From positions 19,665 through 83,664 of the forward strand of contig JAEHOE010000240.1 of assembly GCA_016858145.1 (NCBI GenBank): a DNA stretch of 64,000 nucleotides. The letters run 5' to 3'. Position 1 is the stretch's first letter. Every line of letters begins with the position of its first letter. Both the position numbers and the translations under genes were made by a program. This stretch comes from Edaphochlamys debaryana (taxonomy: Eukaryota; Chlorophyta; Chlorophyceae; Chlamydomonadales). Shown in pieces: positions 1 to 12,700 of the stretch. Below the pieces are notes generated by a model. The model made no database searches. It worked only from the letters and a program-made list of their open reading frames with translations, and was not told the origin of the DNA.

Positions 1-720
1 GTCAGCAGGCCCGAGCGGTCAAACACCAGGTCCGCAAACAGGCCGCCGCTGCTGCTGCCACTGGACGAGCCGTTGCTGGTGACCACGCCGAACACACCTG
101 TACGGGCATGAGGTTCGGGGAAGCCTTGGATTTCGAATCATGTGACGCAAATCCTATGCAGACAGCAGCCCGTTGGCACGAAAGCTCATACTGTACGTAC
201 GTGAGGATAGGTCGGGCGTGTAGAGCCGCAGGCTGGGGAAGGTGTAGCTCGAGGGGAAGAAGTCGGGAACCGTGATGCTGCTGCCGCTGCCGCCAAACTT
301 GCTCAGAAGGCCCGACACCAGCTTGCCCAGGTTGGCAGAAGGCAGGGTCGTTGATAGGAGGGTTCGGCGTGTGGTCCGGTTTGACGTAGCGTTGAAGACC
401 TTGGTCAGGTTCATCGCCACCGAGCACGCCTGGCCCATGGCACTGCCGGCGCCAGAGGCGGCAAGGTAGTCTCCGCGCACGTTGGTCGACATGCGCAGGT
501 CTGTGATCGTCACGGCGCCGTCCAGGAGCTGTACGTCCGTCACCACATCCACGAGGATGTTGCCCGCCGTGTACGTGAGGGAGGCCACTACGTTGGTGAT
601 TTGCAGGTCGGGGCACGTCAGCGTCATGCTGGCGCTGATGTTGCGGGTGGCCGTGTTGACAAGGAGCTGGAGGCGTGTTGCCGTGCACGCCCCGCCAAAC
701 AGTGGCACAGACCCGGACAC
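1..720 (-). other. Repeat module M5 of the giant protein (partial, cut by window edge)
   Basis: Alpha exon 201-720 and the first 97 nt of beta (1-97) are present. The rest lies to the left of the window. Sequence is nearly identical to M3 and M4. Confidence 0.9.
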
Positions 721-3700
721 CTGAGGCAGCAGAAGGGTCACACAAGCAATTTAGAGCATTTAAGGGTTGCAACGGGCAAGATGAAGGGCGCATCCGAAAG
801 CAGCAGCTGGCCGGATTGCTTCATGGCATTATGCTTCTGCGCTGCGTCGGACACATCCAACACCACTCGAGCAGTGAAACCAGACCCGTGCCTGAACTAC
901 TAGGTTCTGCTGGATTTGCTTCAGCCCCCCTCCCACTCATGCCATCCGCCCAAGAGCCACCCAGGAGAGCTAGGCGCCTCGCTCTTCACCCACCACGATG
1001 GGGATCGTTGTGGCGTTCATGCTGCCAACAGTGATCGAGGCGGTCACGTTGTTGATGCTTAGCTCGGGGACGCTCAGGGAGAAACCAGCAGACGTTGCAG
1101 GCTTGACCACCGTCCCGTTGGGCAGGGTGTAGTTGGAAGAGCCTACGGGCAGGAACGGCAAGGTAGCAGCGAGTTCCAACGTGAGGCACCCGCCCAGCAC
1201 ACCAAACAACGGCAAACCCATTCATACGGCCCAGCCAGACTGTTGGTTATAACGCTAAAAGCAGGCCTGCTGCTGAGGTTAGAATTTTACACTCTTAACG
1301 TGTAAGCTCAGACCAGAACCCCCGCCCTGCTGCATGCCAACCTCGCTCGATAGGCGGACCCACCATTCTTGGGCGTTGGGATGTATTCAAAGAACGCCCC
1401 GCATAGAGTGAAGGAGTTGGACGGGACGGGCAGGTCCAGACGCATGCCACTGATCACGTCGGCCAGAGTCAGGCAGCCGTCGCCTTGCTCGAAGCGGAAA
1501 TAGCGCAGGCTGCCGTTGTTGTCGACCCCAAACGACAGCGCCAGCCCGTTGGTGAGCGGTCCGGCCTGGGCAAAGTACTGACCTGTAGCACAAGAAAGCA
1601 AGGGGGGAACGCACACAGCAAGAGGTAGGGCGCGGAGGGGATTGGCTCGAGGCCCGCTGTGAGGATACGCAGAACTATGGCTAAACATGGCTATGTATCT
1701 AGAGGTCATATCTAATGCAGCAGACACAAGCCCGTCTTTCCAACTACGGATGGGCGGCGAAAGTGTGCTCTCTGTGTCTGAAACAAGTGAGGGTTGCGGT
1801 AGGGCTGCACACGTCATCATGCAAACGGCTGGTTTCTGTCCGGCATGCGCCTATCGCAGCCCAAGAAACGCACCCTGCGTGCCGATGAACGTGAAGGCGG
1901 GGAACGTGACCTTCTGCAGCTTCTGAACCACCACGTCCGGCACGTCGCCCCAGATGCGCGCATTGGAGACCAGCGAGCCCAGGTTGACGTTGGAGGTGCG
2001 CAGCGTGATGTTGGGGAAGCCGCCCGTCTTGGGCAGGCTGACGTTGGCGGACATGGCCAGGCCCAGGAGGTTGGCGCTGCATGCGGCCTGGAGCCCCGTG
2101 GGCAGGGTGGCCAGGCTGAGGCCGGACAGGTTGAACAGGCCGTTGAGCATGGGCACGTCTTGGGTGATCTGAGGGGGTGGGTCGACAGGGCGGGCGGCAG
2201 CAGGGCAAAGGAGGCAATCAGTGGATGCGCCGCACCTGAAGCCTAGAGCTTGCACACAGATTATGATCAAGCTCCGGGTTGAAGGGGATACTGGAACTAT
2301 CTATCTAGGCGCACGGGTTGATCCGTATGAGACGAGTCCCTATAATCAAGATGCCCCCGCGGCGGATTATGCCATGCTGTTCAGTGCTCAGCCAAGCGTG
2401 CACCGTGCAAGCTTCACGTGACGTGGATGGGGGCAGTAACTCCCTCACAATCAAGTGCATCCACCTCACCGCAAACTGGAACGCCGACAGGAGCGAGCCC
2501 GCAGCGTTGCGGAGCAGGAAGTTGCAAGGAAGCGTCGTGGACGGCGCCAGGCTGGGCAGCTTGAGGCCAAACCCAAACGACGTGCCCAACTTGAACAGGC
2601 TGGGGCTAGAGCCGACCGTACCGCGGATGGCTGCAGGCACAAAAGAAATAAAGGAAGGGTGTGTCGTCTCAGGTGATCATGTGCACGAAGGCTACGAAGG
2701 CTGGGGAAATGGACACAACTGAAGAACAAGTACTGGCCTGGCGCTCTCTATATATGTACTCTATGGTATCCCCTACTGCAAGATTCACTTTGCCCGCGCT
2801 GATCCAGGCCCGCATGCAAGCACAGCATCGACGGCGGAGAAGCTTCAAGCTCACAGCTTATGAAGGACGCGTTGGCGCGTGGTGACGAGGTGCTGAACGA
2901 CGGCTTGCTGATGGACAGCAGGGACGAGGTGTCGAAGGGCAGGGACAGGCCCAGCTTGCTGACCAGGGTCCCCACGTTGAGGCCGTCGGGGATGCCCACG
3001 TTGCCCGTCAGCAGGCCCGAGCGGTCAAACACCAGGTCCGCAAACAGGTCGCCGCTGCTGCTGCCACTGGACGAGCCGTTGCTGGTGACCACGCCGAACA
3101 CACCTGTACGGGCATGAGGTTCGGGGAAGCCTTGGATTTCGAATCATGTGACGCAAATCCTATGCAGACAGCAGCCCGTTGGCACGAAAGCTCATACTGT
3201 ACGTACGTGAGGATAGGTCGGGCGTGTAGAGCCGCAGGCTGGGGAAGGTGTAGCTCGAGGGGAAGAAGTCGGGAACCGTGATGCTGCTGCCGCTGCCGCC
3301 AAACTTGCTCAGAAGGCCCGACACCAGCTTGCCCAGGTTGGCAGAAGGCAGGGTCGTTGATAGGAGGGTTCGGCGTGTGGTCCGGTTTGACGTCGCGTTG
3401 AAGACCTTGGTCAGGTTCATCGCCACCGAGCACGCCTGGCCCATGGCACTGCCGGCGCCAGAGGCGGCAAGGTAGTCTCCGCGCACGTTGGTCGACATGC
3501 GCAGGTCTGTGATCGTCACGGCGCCGTCCAGGAGCTGTACGTCCGTCACCACATCCACGAGGATGTTGCCCGCCGTGTACGTGAGGGAGGCCACTACGTT
3601 GGTGATTTGCAGGTCGGGGCACGTCAGCGTCATGCTGGCGCTGATGTTGCGGGTGGCCGTGTTGACAAGGAGCTGGAGGCGTGTTGCCGTGCACGCCCCG

Positions 3701-6700
3701 CCAAACAATGGCACAGACCCGGACACCTGAGGCAGCAGAAGGGTCACACAAGCAATTTAGAGCATTTAAGGGTTGCAATGGGCAAGATGAAGGGCGCATC
3801 CGAAAGCAGCAGCTGGCCGGATTGCTTCATGGCATTATGCTTCTGCACTGCGTCGGACACATCCAACACCACTCGAGCAGTGAAACCAGACCCGTGCCTG
3901 AACTACTAGGTTCTGCTGGATTTGCTTCAGCCCCCCTCCCACTCATGCCATCCGCCCAAGAGCCACCCAGGAGAGCTAGGCGCCTCGCTCTTCACCCACC
4001 ACGATGGGGATCGTTGTGGCGTTCATGCTGCCAACAGTGATCGAGGCGGTCACGTTGTTGATGCTTAGCTCGGGGACGCTCAGGGAGAAACCAGCAGACG
4101 TTGCAGGCTTGACCACCGTCCCGTTGTGCAGGGTGTAGTTGGAAGAGCCTACGGGCAGGAACGGCAAGGTAGCAGCGAGTCCCAACGTGAGGCATCCGCC
4201 CAGCACACCAAACAACGGCAAACCCATTCATACGGCCCAGCCAGACTGTTGGTTATAACGCTAAAAGCAGGCCTGCTGCTGAGGTTAGAATTTTACACTC
4301 TTAACGTGTAAGCTCAGACCAGAACCCCCGCCCTGCTGCATGCCAACCTCGCTCGATAGGCGGACCCACCATTCTTGGGCGTTGGGATGTATTCAAAGAA
4401 CGCCCCGCATAGAGTGAAGGAGTTGGACGGGACGGGCAGGTCCAGACGCATGCCACTGATCACGTCGGCCAGAGTCAGGCAGCCGTCGCCTTGCTCGAAG
4501 CGGAAATAGCGCAGGCTGCCGTTGTTGTCGACCCCAAACGACAGCGCCAGCCCGTTGGTGAGCGGTCCGGCCTGGGCAAAGTACTGACCTGTAGCACAAG
4601 AAAGCAAGGGGGGAACGCACACAGCAAGAGGTAGGGCGCGGAGGGGATTGGCTCGAGGCCCGCTGTGAGGATACGCAGAACTATGGCTAAACATGGCTAT
4701 GTATCTAGAGGTCATATCTAATGCAGCAGACACAAGCCCGTCTTTCCAACTACGGATGGGCGGCGAAAGTGTGCTCTCTGTGTCTGAAACAAGTGAGGGT
4801 TGCGGTAGGGCTGCACACGTCATCATGCAAACGGCTGGTTTCTGTCCGGCATGCGCCTATCGCAGCCCAAGAAACGCACCCTGCGTGCCGATGAACGTGA
4901 AGGCGGGGAACGTGACCTTCTGCAGCTTCTGAACCACCACGTCCGGCACGTCGCCCCAGATGCGCGCATTGGAGACCAGCGAGCCCAGGTTGACGTTGGA
5001 GGTGCGCAGCGTGATGTTGGGGAAGCCGCCCGTCTTGGGCAGGCTGACGTTGGCGGACATGGCCAGGCCCAGGAGGTTGGCGCTGCATGCGGCCTGGAGC
5101 CCCGTGGGCAGGGTGGCCAGGCTGAGGCCGGACAGGTTGAACAGGCCGTTGAGCATGGGCACGTCTTGGGTGATCTGAGGGGGTGGGTCGACAGGGCGGG
5201 CGGCAGCAGGGCAAAGGAGGCAATCAGTGGATGCGCCGCACCTGAAGCCTAGAGCTTGCACACAGATTATGATCAAGCTCCGGGTTGAAGGGGATACTGG
5301 AACTATCTATCTAGGCGCACGGGTTGATCCGTATGAGACGAGTCCCTATAATCAAGATGCCCCCGCGGCGGATTATGCCATGCTGTTCAGTGCTCAGCCA
5401 AGCGTGCACCGTGCAAGCTTCACGTGACGTGGATGGGGGCAGTAACTCCCTCACAATCAAGTGCATCCACCTCACCGCAAACTGGAACGCCGACAGGAGC
5501 GAGCCCGCAGCGTTGCGGAGCAGGAAGTTGCAAGGAAGCGTCGTGGACGGCGCCAGGCTGGGCAGCTTGAGGCCAAACCCAAACGACGTGCCCAACTTGA
5601 ACAGGCTGGGGCTAGAGCCGACCGTACCGCGGATGGCTGCAGGCACAAAAGAAATAAAGGAAGGGTGTGTCGTCTCAGGTGATCATGTGCACGAAGGCTA
5701 CGAAGGCTGGGGAAATGGACACAACTGAAGAACAAGTACTGGCCTGGCGCTCTCTATATATGTACTCTATGGTATCCCCTACTGCAAGATTCACTTTGCC
5801 CGCGCTGATCCAGGCCCGCATGCAAGCACAGCATCGACGGCGGAGAAGCTTCAAGCTCACAGCTTATGAAGGACGCGTTGGCGCGTGGTGACGAGGTGCT
5901 GAACGACGGCTTGCTGATGGACAGCAGGGACGAGGTGTCGAAGGGCAGGGACAGGCCCAGCTTGCTGACCAGGGTCCCCACGTTGAGGCCGTCGGGGATG
6001 CCCACGTTGCCCGTCAGCAGGCCCGAGCGGTCAAACACCAGGTCCGCAAACAGGTCGCCGCTGCTGCTGCCACTGGACGAGCCGTTGCTGGTGACCACGC
6101 CGAACACACCTGTACGGGCATGAGGTTCGGGGAAGCCTTGGATTTCGAATCATGTGACGCAAATCCTATGCAGACAGCAGCCCGTTGGCACGAAAGCTCA
6201 TACTGTACGTACGTGAGGATAGGTCGGGCGTGTAGAGCCGCAGGCTGGGGAAGGTGTAGCTCGAGGGGAAGAAGTCGGGAACCGTGATGCTGCTGCCGCT
6301 GCCGCCAAACTTGCTCAGAAGGCCCGACACCAGCTTGCCCAGGTTGGCAGAAGGCAGGGTCGTTGATAGGAGGGTTCGGCGTGTGGTCCGGTTTGACGTA
6401 GCGTTGAAGACCTTGGTCAGGTTCATCGCAACCGAGCACGCCTGGCCCATGGCACTGCCGGCGCCAGAGGTGGCAAGGTAGTCTCCGCGCACGTTGGTCG
6501 ACATGCGCAGGTCTGTGATCGTCACGGCGCCGTCCAGGAGCTGTACGTCCGTCACCACATCCACGAGGATGTTGCCCGCCGTGTACGTGAGGGAGGCCAC
6601 TACGTTGGTGATTTGCAGGTCGGGGCACGTCAGCGTCATGCTGGCGCTGATGTTGCGGGTGGCCGTGTTGACAAGGAGCTGGAGGCGTGTTGCCGTGCAC

Positions 6701-9700
6701 GCCCCGCCAAACAATGGCACAGACCCGGACACCTGAGGCAGCAGAAGGGTCACACAAGCAATTTAGAGCATTTAAGGGTTGCAACGGGCAAGATGAAGGG
6801 CGCATCCGAAAGCAGCAGCTGGCCGGATTGCTTCATGGCATTATGCTTCTGCGCTGCGTCGGACACATCCAACACCACTCGAGCAGTGAAACCAGACCCG
6901 TGCCTGAACTACTAGGTTCTGCTGGATTTGCTTCAGCCCCCCTCCCACTCATGCCATCCGCCCAAGAGCCACCCAGGAGAGCTAGGCGCCTCGCTCTTCA
7001 CCCACCACGATGGGGATCGTTGTGGCGTTCATGCTGCCAACAGTGATCGAGGCGGTCACGTTGTTGATGCTTAGCTCGGGGACGCTCAGGGAGAAACCAG
7101 CAGACGTTGCAGGCTTGACCACCGTCCCGTTGGGCAGGGTGTAGTTGGAAGAGCCTACGGGCAGGAACGGCAAGGTAGCAGCGAGTCCCAACGTGAGGCA
7201 TCCGCCCAGCACACGAAAAAAAAGGCACGCCCATTGCCACAGTACGGAACCTGCAGGTTGTCGACATCAGTTGTCCAAGCAATCACTGTCATTAAAGCTC
7301 CTGGGACATTTGGATTCTGGAGTCTCCAAAAGGTAACGGATGCACTTAAGTCATCTGCCTGGGCAGACTCACCGGCCTTGGGCGTTGGGATGTATTCAAA
7401 GAACGCCCCGCACAGGGTGAAGGAGTTGGACGGGACAGGCAGGTCCAGACGCATGCCGCTGATCACGTCGTCTAAGGTCAGGCAGCCGTCGCCTTGATCG
7501 AAGCGGAAATAGCGCAGGCTACCGGTTCTGTCGACCCCAAAGGACAGCGATAGCCCGTTGGTGAGCGGTCCGGCCTGGGCAAAGTAGAGGCCTGTGGATT
7601 GACGGCAGTTTCGGACACGTCATGGCGGATTGCTGTCCATCCAGATAGCGTTAGCAAGTCCATGGCCAAAACTCCCAGTCCGAATGCGCCATGCACCCAT
7701 CCAAGCTCATCCAAGAAACGCACCCTGCGTGCCGATGAACGTGAAGGCGGGGAACGTGACCTTCTGCAGCTTCTGAACCACCACGTCCGGCACGTCGCCC
7801 CAGATGCGCGCATTGGAGACCAGGGAGCCCAGGTTGACGTTGGAGGTGCGCAGCGTGATGTTGGGGAAGCCGCCCGTCTTGGGCAGGCTGACGTTGGCGG
7901 ACATGGCCAGGCCCAGGAGGTTGGCGCTGCATGCGGCCTGGAGCCCCGTGGGCAGGGTGGCCAGGCTGAGGCCGGACAGGTTGAACAGGCCGTTGAGCAT
8001 GGGCACGTCTTGGGTGATCTGGAAGGGATGAAGAAGACAATGATGAGCTGAGGCAATGACGTTGGCCGCAAGTGACGAGTTCTGCTTGACCCGAAGATCA
8101 GCAGAATCCCCCTATCTACCCCGTCCAGACTCGGCCGAACAACAATGCCCCGGCGGACTATTCCCTACCCACCGCGAACTGGAACGCCGACAGGAGCGAG
8201 CCTGCAGCGTTGCGGAGCAGGAAATTGCAGGGAAGCGTCGTGGACGGCGCCAGGCTGGGCAGCTTGAGGCCAAACCCAAACGACGTGCCCAGCTTGAACA
8301 GGCTGGGGCTAGAGCCGACGGTACCACGGATGGCTGCAGGCACACCGAAAAGAACGGTCAGAGGCAGGTGCATGAAGCCTCGGTCAGAGGTAGGTGCATG
8401 AAGCCTTATGTTTAAGGAGAGCAGCCCTGAAGAACGACTGGTACAATTACTATGGGGACACCCTGCGGCTCCCCTTTGCCCCTCATTAGTACTGGACGCA
8501 CGCATGGAGCTGACGGGAAGATTATTGCGAGCGCACTCACAGCTTATGAAGGACGCGTTGGCGCGTGGTGACGAGGTGCTGAACGAGGGCTTGCTGATGG
8601 ACAGCAGGGACGAGGTGTCGAAGGGCAGGGACAGGCCCAGCTTGCTGACCAGGGTCCCCACGTTGAGGCCGTCGGGGATGCCCACGTTGCCCGTCAGCAG
8701 GCCCGAGCGGTCAAACACCAGGTCCGCAAACAGGCCGCCGCTGCTGCTGCCACTGGACGAGCCGTTGCTGGTGACCACGCCGAACACACCTGTACGGGCA
8801 TGAGGTTCGGGGCGGGTGCATAAACTGGTCAACTTCAGCAAGGCCGCTATGCAGCAAACTGTACCCAAGCCACGTACACCCGCAAATAACTTGTCATAAA
8901 CATCATGGCCTGATGGCGCGCTAGGCACGCACACCTTCACCCTACGTACGTGAGGACAGGTCTGGTGTGTACAGCCGCAGGCTGGGGAAGGTGTAGTCCG
9001 AGGGGAAGAAGTCGGGAACCGTGATGCTGCTGCCGCTGCCGCCAAACTTGCTCAGAAGGCCCGACACCAGCTTGCCCAGGTTGGCAGAAGGCAGGGTCGT
9101 CGATAGGAGGGTTCGACGCGTGGTCCGGTTTGACGTAGCGTTGAAGACCTTGGTCAGGTTCATCGCCACCGAGCACGCCTGGCCCATGGCACTGCCGGCG
9201 CCAGAGGCGGCCAGGTAGTCTCCGCGCACGTTGGTCGACATGCGCAGGTCTGTGATCGTCACGGCGCCGTCCAGGAGCTGTACGTCCGTCACCACATCCA
9301 CGAGGATGTTGCCCGCCGTGTACGTGAGGGAGGCCACCACGTTGGTGATTTGCAGGTCGGGGCACGTCAGTGTCAAGCTAGCTGCAATCTTTTGAGTAGC
9401 TGTGTTGACATTCAGCTGAAGGCGTGTTGCCGTGCACGCCCCTCCGAAGAGAGGGATTGATCCAAAGATCTGTGGTGAAGGGAGTAAAAACACCCAATAA
9501 TTTCAGGCGTTCGACGTGTCAGCGTCTACGTCCATTAAGAGATCTGATGTACGTAGAACCATGCATAGGTCATCACTTGGGCGCACGAACAATTTTGGGT
9601 TGCTCAATACGGCAGCGCCCAGTGCCAATACGGCTTAAACGGATCAATACGGCGCGCGCCCAGCTGTATCATTACGGCAGCGTATATATGGCATGGCTGC

Positions 9701-12700
9701 AGCCCATGCTATATTATTGCCTTATGGGTGGATAGCCCTTCCTAGATGGATGGCGCCCACCCCCCAACCTACCACGATGGGAATTGTTGTGGCGGCCATG
9801 TTGCTAAGGGTAATTGAGGCGGTCACATTGTTGATGCTTAGCTCCGGTACGCTCAGGGAGAAACCAGCAGACGTTGAGGGCTTGACCACCGTCCCGTTGG
9901 GCAGGGTGTAGTTGGACGAACCTGTGAACGGGCACGGCAGGAGACCCATGGAATTCATTGTGAATATCGCTGGCACGGGATAAATGATGAGACACAGATC
10001 TTCCTGAGCCCCACTGTCAAGGGGATGCACAGACGCACGCCACATCTTTATCTTTTGATAAGCCAAACAAATGATGCTCTTGCTTCCTTGAAACACTGAC
10101 CAGGGACACTTGTGCCGCAAACCTCCCAGAGTCCCAAGCGGCTTGACCACCTTCAGCCTAATACTCTAGCACCCGAGTCAGCCGCGCGCCTGGGCGTGAG
10201 CACCCACCATTCTTGGGCGTTGGGATGTACTCAAAGAACGCCCCGCACAGGGTCAACGAGTTGGACGGGACGGGCAGGTCCAGACGCATGCCGCTGATCA
10301 CATCGGCCAGAGTCAGGCAGCCGTCGCCTTGCTCAAAGCGGAAATAGCGCAGGCTGCCGTGAGTGTCGACCCCAAACGACAGCACCAGCCCGTTTGTGAG
10401 CGGTCCGGCCTGGGCAAAGTAAAGGCCTGCGGGAAACGTGTGAACATCCAGCAAGAGGGAAAAGCAGAGATTGGCGACAGATTTCGCATCGAGCACTGAT
10501 TGAGCAACCATAACAGGAGTCCTGCTAGTCCTGCCGCCGTTGAAATGCTTGATACATCTTGCCGCGGCTACAAGGTAGGCTTGCTCTTGAGCTACAGCCA
10601 GCCCCCAGTTTGGCGCACCCTGCGTGCCGATGAACGTGAAGGCGGGGAACGTGACCTTCTGCAGCTTCTGAACCACCACGTCCGGCACGTCGCCCCAGAT
10701 GCGCGCATTGGAGACCAGCGAGCCCAGGTTGACGTTGGAGGTGCGCAGCGTGATGTTGGGGAAGCCGCCCGTCTTGGGCAGGCTGACGTTGGCGGACATG
10801 GCCAGGCCCAGGAGGTTGGCGCTGCATGCGGCCTGGAGCCCCGTGGGCAGGGTGGCCAGGCTGAGGCCGGACAGGTTGAACAGGCCGTTGAGCATGGGCA
10901 CGTCTTGGGTGATCTGGAAGGGATGAAGAAGACAATGATGAGCTGAGGCAATGACGTTGGCCGCAAGTGACGAGTTCTGCTTGACCCGAAGATCAGCAGA
11001 ATCCCCCTATCTACCCCGTCCAGACTCGGCCGAACAACAATGCCCCGGCGGACTAATCCCTACCCACCGCGAACTGGAACGCTGACAGGAGCGAGCCCGC
11101 GGCGTTGCGGAGCAGGAAGTTGCAGGGAAGCGTCGTGGACGGCGCCAGGCTGGGCAGCTTGAGGCCAAACCCAAACGACGTGCCCCTGGTGAAGCTGGTC
11201 GTGGAGCCAATAGCACCACGGATGGCTGCGTGCGGCACATGAAAGGCAAGGGAGCCATAACATCAACGACGCCAACCAACAAAACTTGGGCAATCAAAGT
11301 GCAAATTACAAACAGTTTATCAAGCTTTACAATATAAACAATCCACAACGCCCTTTCGCCTTACAGTTCACAAGCGAAGCGTTCGCTCGCGCTGAAGTTG
11401 TGCTGAAGGACGGGGCGCTGATGGTGAGGATTGAGGATGTGTCGAAGGGCAGGGACAGACCCAGCTTGCTGACCAGGGTCCCCACGTTCAGCCCATCCGG
11501 CAGGCCAGCATTGCCCGTCAGCAGGCCGGAGCGGTCAAACACCAGGTCCGCAAACAGGCCACTGCTACCGCCCGTGGCGGTGCTATTCCTTCTTACTGAT
11601 GAAGTCGTCAGGCCGAAAATGCCTGCCAGGGGACGCAGCCAGGGCATGAAGGGCGGGGTTGTGAGCGTGTGCGGTCAAGACTGCATGAAAGAAAACATCC
11701 AGTGCCATTGGAACAAGCTCAATGAAACGCAATGTCTCACCGGCAGACAGGTCGGGTGAATAGATCTTGATGCTTGGAAACTTAAAGTCCGACGGGAAGT
11801 AATCGGGAAGCGTAACGCTCCCACTGCCCGGCACCAGGGAAATGAGGCTTGAGATCAGGGGGCCCAGCCGTACATCCGATGGCAGGCCGACCGAAAACTC
11901 GGTGCGGCTGGTCGTCTGATTGGAGGTTTTGTTGAATACAAGCGACCGGTTGAAGGAAACCGAGCAGTCGTAGCCGGCCAGTGTCCCCGAGCCGAGCCCA
12001 GCAACATAGTCGGCCTTGGTGTTGGTCGACAGCGATAGCTGCGTCACAGTGATGGCCCCATCGACGAACTCGACATTGCCCGTCAGGTCGACCTGGGGCA
12101 AGAGTAGCAAGAGTCCATGAAAGGGCGCACATTCATACAGAAGCAAAGCCACAGCCACAGCTTACAGCCATCGCCAGCCTTAGGGAAGGAGACAGTCCGT
12201 AATGAGGATGATGATGAGATGAAGCCATGCAAGCAGCTGCCCGGAAATTTCCGCACGCACGTACCGTGATATCACCGTTCGAGTACGACAGCGTGGCGGC
12301 AAGGTCGAAGATCTGGAGATCTGGGCACGTGAGCACCAGCGTGGCCGAGTAGTCGGACGCCGAGGTGTCCACGAGCAGCCGGAGGGACGTGGCAGTGCAG
12401 GCGCCGTCGAAGAGGGACACGTTTCCGGTGACCTGATGAGGGCCGGAATAGACTTGCAAACTGGGGAAAAGGATCGGAACGTACTCGGCCTATTATATGC
12501 CATATTCTCAGCAGGTGGGAAGGACTTGCCAAGCTAACAAGAAGATCGTGCCACCCGCCCTGCCCGCAGCTACCGCAGCCACAAATGCAACTCACGGTGA
12601 TGGGCAGGGTGGTGGAGTTGCCTGTCATGCTGAAGGACGCACTGACACTGGAGAGCGACAGCTCGGGGATGGCCACTTTGAAGCCCGCCGCCATGACGGG

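Larger units (their letters stand above)
1..7213. repeat. Near-perfect 3,006-bp tandem repeat (about 2.4 copies in window)
   Basis: Positions 1, 3,007 and 6,013 start the same sequence (gtcagcaggcccgagcggtc). Identity holds through introns as well as exons until about 7,213, where the copy abruptly departs (cacaccaaacaacgg becomes cacacgaaaaaaaagg). Differences are isolated substitutions, such as position 51 c against 3,057 t. The unit equals one six-exon coding module. The array continues past the left edge, so total copy number is unknown. Confidence 0.97.

Noticed and set aside
2..793. 263-codon frame overlapping the alpha exon (and its copies at 3,008 and 6,014)
   Set aside because: Shadow frame of the alpha exon and neighbouring introns. 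The real frame has splice-phase continuity and conserved cysteines.
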